NCBI GenBank assembly: GCA_002299245.1
Contig: DBOI01000128.1
Location: forward strand, 1 to 24,943
Direction: 5' to 3'
Source: Hydrogenovibrio sp. UBA650
GTDB taxonomy: Bacteria; Pseudomonadota; Gammaproteobacteria; Thiomicrospirales; Thiomicrospiraceae
DNA: 24,943 nt
The stretch's first letter is position 1; each line of letters starts with the position of its first letter. Below are positions 21,865 to 24,943 of this stretch, in pieces. The position numbers were made by a program, and so were the translations under genes. A model generated the notes under the pieces. It was not told the DNA's origin, did no database searches, and saw nothing but the letters and a program-made list of their open reading frames with translations.

Positions 21865-23436
21865 ATGGAATTTAAAAGCCTAAATGAGATAGAAAACGCC
21901 ACCTCTCGTGGACGTAAAGAGATGTTCCGCTTTGGAACAGCCCTGCTGTTTATTGTGATGATCATTTTATTTACATCCAACTTACAGACAGGCACCGGAG
22001 CAGTTCCAGTAGAGTTGGTCGTAGCAGCAATGATTGGTGGCTATATGGCACTAAATATCGGTGCCAACGAGGTTGCTAATAATGTTGGACCTGCGGTAGG
22101 CTCGAAAGCCCTTACCCTTACCGGTGCGATTGTACTCGCGGCAATATTTGAATCATCAGGTGCCCTGATTGCAGGTGGCGACGTTGTCAGCACTATTAAA
22201 AAAGGCATTATTGATCCGGCCATGATAGGCGATAGTGATACCTTTATCTGGTTAATGATCGCAGCTTTACTAGCCGGCGCACTATGGCTAAACCTTGCTA
22301 CAGCTTTAGGAGCACCAGTCTCGACAACTCACTCTATTGTTGGTGGGGTTTTAGGCGCGGGTATCGCAGCAGCTGGCTGGTCAATTGCAAACTGGGACAA
22401 AATGGGAGCGATTGCTGCCAGTTGGGTAATTTCACCAGTCATCGGCGGAATCATTGCCGCTGCGTTCTTAATGTGGATTAAGCGCTCAATCACCTATAAA
22501 GATGACATGGTAGCTTCTGCCAAAAAAATGGTACCTATCCTGGTCTCAATTATGGTCTGGGCCTTCTCAACTTACCTAATACTGAAAGGTCTGAAAAAAG
22601 TTTGGAAAACCGACTTCATGACAGCTGCAGCCGTAGGTCTTATTATCGCCAGTATTGTTTATTTAACAGTTAAACCGATGATTGCTCGTCAAGCTGAAAG
22701 GTTAGAAAATTCGAAGGCGAGCGTAAATTCTCTATTCACTATTCCACTAATCTTTGCTGCTGCCCTGCTGAGCTTTGCTCACGGTGCCAACGATGTAGCG
22801 AATGCCGTAGGACCGCTAGCAGCAATTAATGATGCCATTCAGAGTAATGGGGTATCAACCAAAGCAGAAATTCCATTATGGGTCATGCTGATTGGTGCAA
22901 TTGGTATCAGTTTAGGTTTGTTACTATTCGGCCCTAAATTAATCCGCACTGTTGGCACAGAGATCACCGAGCTTGACCAAATGCGAGCCTTCTCTATTGC
23001 GATGGCTGCAGCAATTACAGTTATCATCGCTTCTCAGCTTGGCTTACCCGTTAGTTCGACTCATATCGCTGTAGGCGGTGTCTTTGGGGTAGGTTTCCTT
23101 CGTGAGTACCTAAAACGCAGTTATCAAAAAACTATTCAAGAAATACGCGATCACCACCAAGGCGCAGATCAACAAGAAGTAGAAGAGTTTATCAAACGCT
23201 TTGAAAAGGCTTCTTTGATTGAGAAGAAAGAGATGCTATCCCAATTAAAAGCGCATAAAGCAGAAGTTGAACTGAGTAAGAAAGAACGTAAATCACTTAA
23301 TAAGGTTTACCAAAAAGAGTTGGTTAAACGTTCAGCTTTCTTGAAAATTGTGGCTGCCTGGTTAATTACTGTACCGGCATCAGCACTGTTAGCTGCAATT
23401 ATCTACTTTACCATTAGAGGTATGATGCTACCTTAG
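21865..23436 (+). CDS. pit: Inorganic phosphate transporter, PiT family
   Basis: 523 residues. PiT proteins are inner-membrane symporters that import phosphate (as metal-phosphate with protons in E. coli PitA, or with sodium in others). The two inverted-repeat signature motifs are present: IGANEVANNVGPAVGSKAL (residues 65-83) and HGANDVANAVGPLAA starting at H306. Each is followed by a GAPVSTTHSIVGG or GLPVSSTHIAVGG segment that lines the transport path. About ten to twelve membrane helices are visible. A charged, probably coiled-coil insert of about 90 residues (REYLKRSYQK through QKELVKR) precedes the last helix. The gene is divergent from pstS, so high- and low-affinity phosphate uptake components share one control region. 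A strong terminator follows. The start ATG 21865 has no clear ribosome-binding site. Confidence 0.93.
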   Translation: MEFKSLNEIENATSRGRKEMFRFGTALLFIVMIILFTSNLQTGTGAVPVELVVAAMIGGYMALNIGANEVANNVGPAVGSKALTLTGAIVLAAIFESSGALIAGGDVVSTIKKGIIDPAMIGDSDTFIWLMIAALLAGALWLNLATALGAPVSTTHSIVGGVLGAGIAAAGWSIANWDKMGAIAASWVISPVIGGIIAAAFLMWIKRSITYKDDMVASAKKMVPILVSIMVWAFSTYLILKGLKKVWKTDFMTAAAVGLIIASIVYLTVKPMIARQAERLENSKASVNSLFTIPLIFAAALLSFAHGANDVANAVGPLAAINDAIQSNGVSTKAEIPLWVMLIGAIGISLGLLLFGPKLIRTVGTEITELDQMRAFSIAMAAAITVIIASQLGLPVSSTHIAVGGVFGVGFLREYLKRSYQKTIQEIRDHHQGADQQEVEEFIKRFEKASLIEKKEMLSQLKAHKAEVELSKKERKSLNKVYQKELVKRSAFLKIVAAWLITVPASALLAAIIYFTIRGMMLP

Positions 23437-23457
23437 TAGTAATTACGCTTCCAAACG

Positions 23458-23486
23458 AAAAAAGGGATTGATTCAATCCCTTTTTT
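23458..23486. terminator. Rho-independent terminator after the PiT gene
   Basis: AAAAAAGGGATTG (23458-23470) pairs perfectly with CAATCCCTTTTTT (23474-23486), a 13-base-pair stem with a three-base loop ending in six T. The 195 bases between it and the insertion sequence (23487-23681) contain no gene that I can recognise. Confidence 0.9.
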
Positions 23487-23749
23487 ATTGATATGTTCTA
23501 GTGGTGTTTAAGCCAATCGGCTGCTAGTCAGTTTGTATTTAAATCTTTTCGATCAGATACTTTCGAATCCAGAAAAGGCTTTCAATAAACTGAAGATGAT
23601 AATTAAGCGAGCTTACTACCATCCTTGGCTTTGATTGAAATAATACAAGAACGTGGGACACTATCACCACCATCAGGAAAGTGGTAAGGCCTGAAAACAC
23701 TAGACACTTTTTATGGTAAAAATTACATTAATCGTAAAAAGGAAAAATC

Positions 23750-24046
23750 ATGGCCAAAGGCATTCGTTATTCGGAAGAGTTTAAACAAGAAGCAGTCAAT
23801 CAAGTTGTTCATCACAACTATCCAGTAGCCGAAGTCGCAGAGCGACTCGGCATCTCATCAAAAACACTTTATAACTGGGTCAGGACTTTTTCTCAGCCAC
23901 CTAAAAAACGGCATGAACAAGAAGATATGCAAGCTGAAATTGCGAATCTCAAAAAGCAATTAAAGCGGGCCGAACAGGAACGCGACATATTAAAGGAGGC
24001 CGCGCGGTTCTTTGCCAACGAGTCAAAGAACGATACGCCTTCATAA
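23750..24046 (+). CDS. IS3-family transposase OrfA
   Basis: 98 residues. The DNA-binding first protein of an IS3-group element, which recognises the inverted repeats. A helix-turn-helix occupies about residues 8-45 (YSEEFKQEAVNQVV through GISSKTLYNWVRTF), followed by a leucine-zipper-like coiled coil (AEIANLKKQLKRAEQERDILKEAA) used for oligomerisation. The start ATG 23750 is preceded by AAAGGAAAAATC. OrfB lies in the -1 frame and overlaps the end of this gene; in this family a programmed -1 frameshift makes the active OrfAB fusion. Possible slip sites are CTCAAAAAG (23948-23956) and TATTAAAG (23988-23995), the latter next to AGGAGG, which could promote pausing. Confidence 0.9.
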   Translation: MAKGIRYSEEFKQEAVNQVVHHNYPVAEVAERLGISSKTLYNWVRTFSQPPKKRHEQEDMQAEIANLKKQLKRAEQERDILKEAARFFANESKNDTPS

Positions 24047-24903
24047 AAGCTCGTCATCAAACTTATCCTGTTCGCATTTTATGCTCGGCTCTATCGGTTC
24101 ATCCTAGTGGCTATTATCAGTGGCTCAAGGAGCCGCTGAGTAAGCGGGATAAAGAGGATAAACGTTTACTTACAGCTATCAAACAGTTTTGGTTGGAAAG
24201 CGGTTGTTATTACGGTTACCGCAACATCCATTTAGACCTAATTGAGGCTAAATATGATTGTGGTCGAGACCGAGTACTACGATTAATGCAATCAGCCGGC
24301 ATTAAGGCTAATCGTGGTTATAACAAGCCAAAAGGCATGTACGGTGGAACCGTGCATCACCTTGCTGAAAATCGTCTAAATCGAGAGTTTGAAGTACGAC
24401 AGCCGAATCTCTGGTGGGCGAGTGACATCACCTACATCAAGACTCAGGAAGGCTTCTTATTTTTGGCAGTCGTGATAGATTTGTTCTCACGCAAAATCAT
24501 TGGTTGGTCAATGAGCCACCTTATGACTGAAGATTTAACACTTGCTGCAATCACTATGGCGTATTCACGTAGAAAACCGAAGAAAACAGTCAATCTGCAT
24601 TCAGACCAAGGATCGCAATACACGTCTCGTAATAGTCAAAAGTTACTGGAAGCACTCAATATTCAGGCTAGTATGAGTAGGCGTGGTAATTGTTGGGACA
24701 ACGCAGTGTCTGAAAGCTTTTTCAGTAATTTAAAGAAAGAAAAAATACAGCGGCGAGCGTTTAAAAGTTTAGCCGAAGCGAAACAAGAGGTGTTTCATTA
24801 TATCGAGATGTTTTACAATCCTAAACGGCGACATACCTATCATGGCCGTATCTCGCCAGTCGAGTTTGAAAAGCAGTATTTTGAGAATCAAAAAAGTGGC
24901 TAG
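23989..24903 (+). CDS. IS3-family transposase OrfB (DDE catalytic part)
   Basis: The -1 frame relative to OrfA is open from about 23938 to the stop at 24901-24903 and has no ATG before the catalytic region, so expression probably depends on frameshifting from OrfA. I give the ATT at 23989 as a nominal left edge because IS911-type OrfB can start at AUU; this is not proven. The protein begins VKERYAFIKARHQTYPVRIL, continues with the HTH_21-like YYGYRNIHLDLIEAK and has an integrase core: D in WWASDITYIK (codon 24424), D in HSDQGSQYTS (24604) and E in NAVSESFFSNLKKE (24712). The last two acidic residues are 35 residues apart, as DD(35)E requires. The C-terminus YNPKRRHTYHGRISPVEFE is typical. It looks functional. 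Confidence 0.85.
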   Translation: MKGGRAVLCQRVKERYAFIKARHQTYPVRILCSALSVHPSGYYQWLKEPLSKRDKEDKRLLTAIKQFWLESGCYYGYRNIHLDLIEAKYDCGRDRVLRLMQSAGIKANRGYNKPKGMYGGTVHHLAENRLNREFEVRQPNLWWASDITYIKTQEGFLFLAVVIDLFSRKIIGWSMSHLMTEDLTLAAITMAYSRRKPKKTVNLHSDQGSQYTSRNSQKLLEALNIQASMSRRGNCWDNAVSESFFSNLKKEKIQRRAFKSLAEAKQEVFHYIEMFYNPKRRHTYHGRISPVEFEKQYFENQKSG

Positions 24904-24943
24904 AAAACTCAGGCTTTACCAAGCAGCTTGAATCAATCTAGCT

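Larger units (their letters stand above)
23682..24921 (+). mobile_element. IS3-family insertion sequence, about 1240 bp
   Basis: Two overlapping-frame transposase genes are flanked by imperfect inverted repeats. The left end reads TGGTAAGGCCTGA, then CTAGACACTTTTT (23682 to about 23712). The right end on the opposite strand reads TGGTAAAGCCTGA, then CTAGCCACTTTTT (24921 back to about 24891), with a five-base unlike stretch between the two blocks in both. The ends begin TG and finish CA, as expected for the family. I find no 3- or 4-base target duplication (AAG on the left, AGC on the right), so the exact boundaries or an unduplicated insertion remain open. The element looks intact. Confidence 0.8.

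Noticed and set aside
23487..23681. Possible gene fragment disrupted by the IS element
   Set aside because: No frame with recognisable protein character on either strand, and only 22 bases are visible beyond the right end of the element.
1..24943. CRISPR arrays, tRNA/rRNA genes, phage genes or defence islands
   Set aside because: No regularly spaced repeats, no cloverleaf or rRNA sequence, and no phage or restriction-type genes were found; apart from the IS3 element the content is core metabolism, envelope and transport.

Overview
The window looks like chromosomal DNA of a free-living, probably marine gammaproteobacterium of moderate, slightly AT-rich composition. Three things point there. 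The order amgK-murU divergent from lptD-surA-(unknown)-pdxA-rsmA-apaH is a gammaproteobacterial housekeeping arrangement. The AmgK/MurU cell-wall recycling route is the Pseudomonas type, not the E. coli type. RluF, HslO, YaaA, BolA and a SurA/LptD outer-membrane system are also present. A member of the Kangiella/Oceanospirillales group is my best guess, but this is inference from gene content only.

Layout. 1-1450: an ABC exporter pair on the minus strand (permease cut by the window edge, ATPase complete) behind a promoter overlapped by a palindrome. 1589-3240: hslO and yaaA, converging with a 2-base gap. 3399-4273: a BASS-family symporter gene broken by a one-base frameshift. 4360-4771: a cold-shock protein gene with a long structured leader and a strong terminator. 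4791-5871, minus strand: a small HicA-like protein and rluF. 6005-6460: a stand-alone Aer-type PAS protein. 6489-8290, minus strand: murU and amgK. 8401-15734: a long plus-strand run, lptD-surA-unknown membrane protein-pdxA-rsmA-apaH-unknown membrane protein, covering outer-membrane assembly, vitamin B6 synthesis, ribosome maturation and Ap4A hydrolysis. 15748-16053, minus strand: bolA. 16170-16682: an exported DsrE-like protein. 16882-19256: a DUF3649-PepSY-DUF3325 operon of the iron-uptake type. 19277-20107, minus strand: a one-domain voltage-gated cation channel. 20228-20485: a small plant-type ferredoxin. 20550-21506 (minus) and 21865-23436 (plus): pstS and a PiT phosphate transporter, transcribed divergently from a 358-base region with PhoB-box-like repeats. 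23682-24921: an IS3-family insertion sequence.

Most of the window is ordinary core genome and I do not see a new multi-gene defence or mobile system. The points most worth a second look are: an HslO (Hsp33) lacking two of its four zinc/redox cysteines; the long-range stem in the cold-shock leader; a phased array of PhoB-like half-sites in front of a pstS that has no pstCAB beside it; an ion channel with an ED-type selectivity filter; a SurA whose second parvulin domain is degenerate; and seven copies of the palindrome CAGGCCTG.
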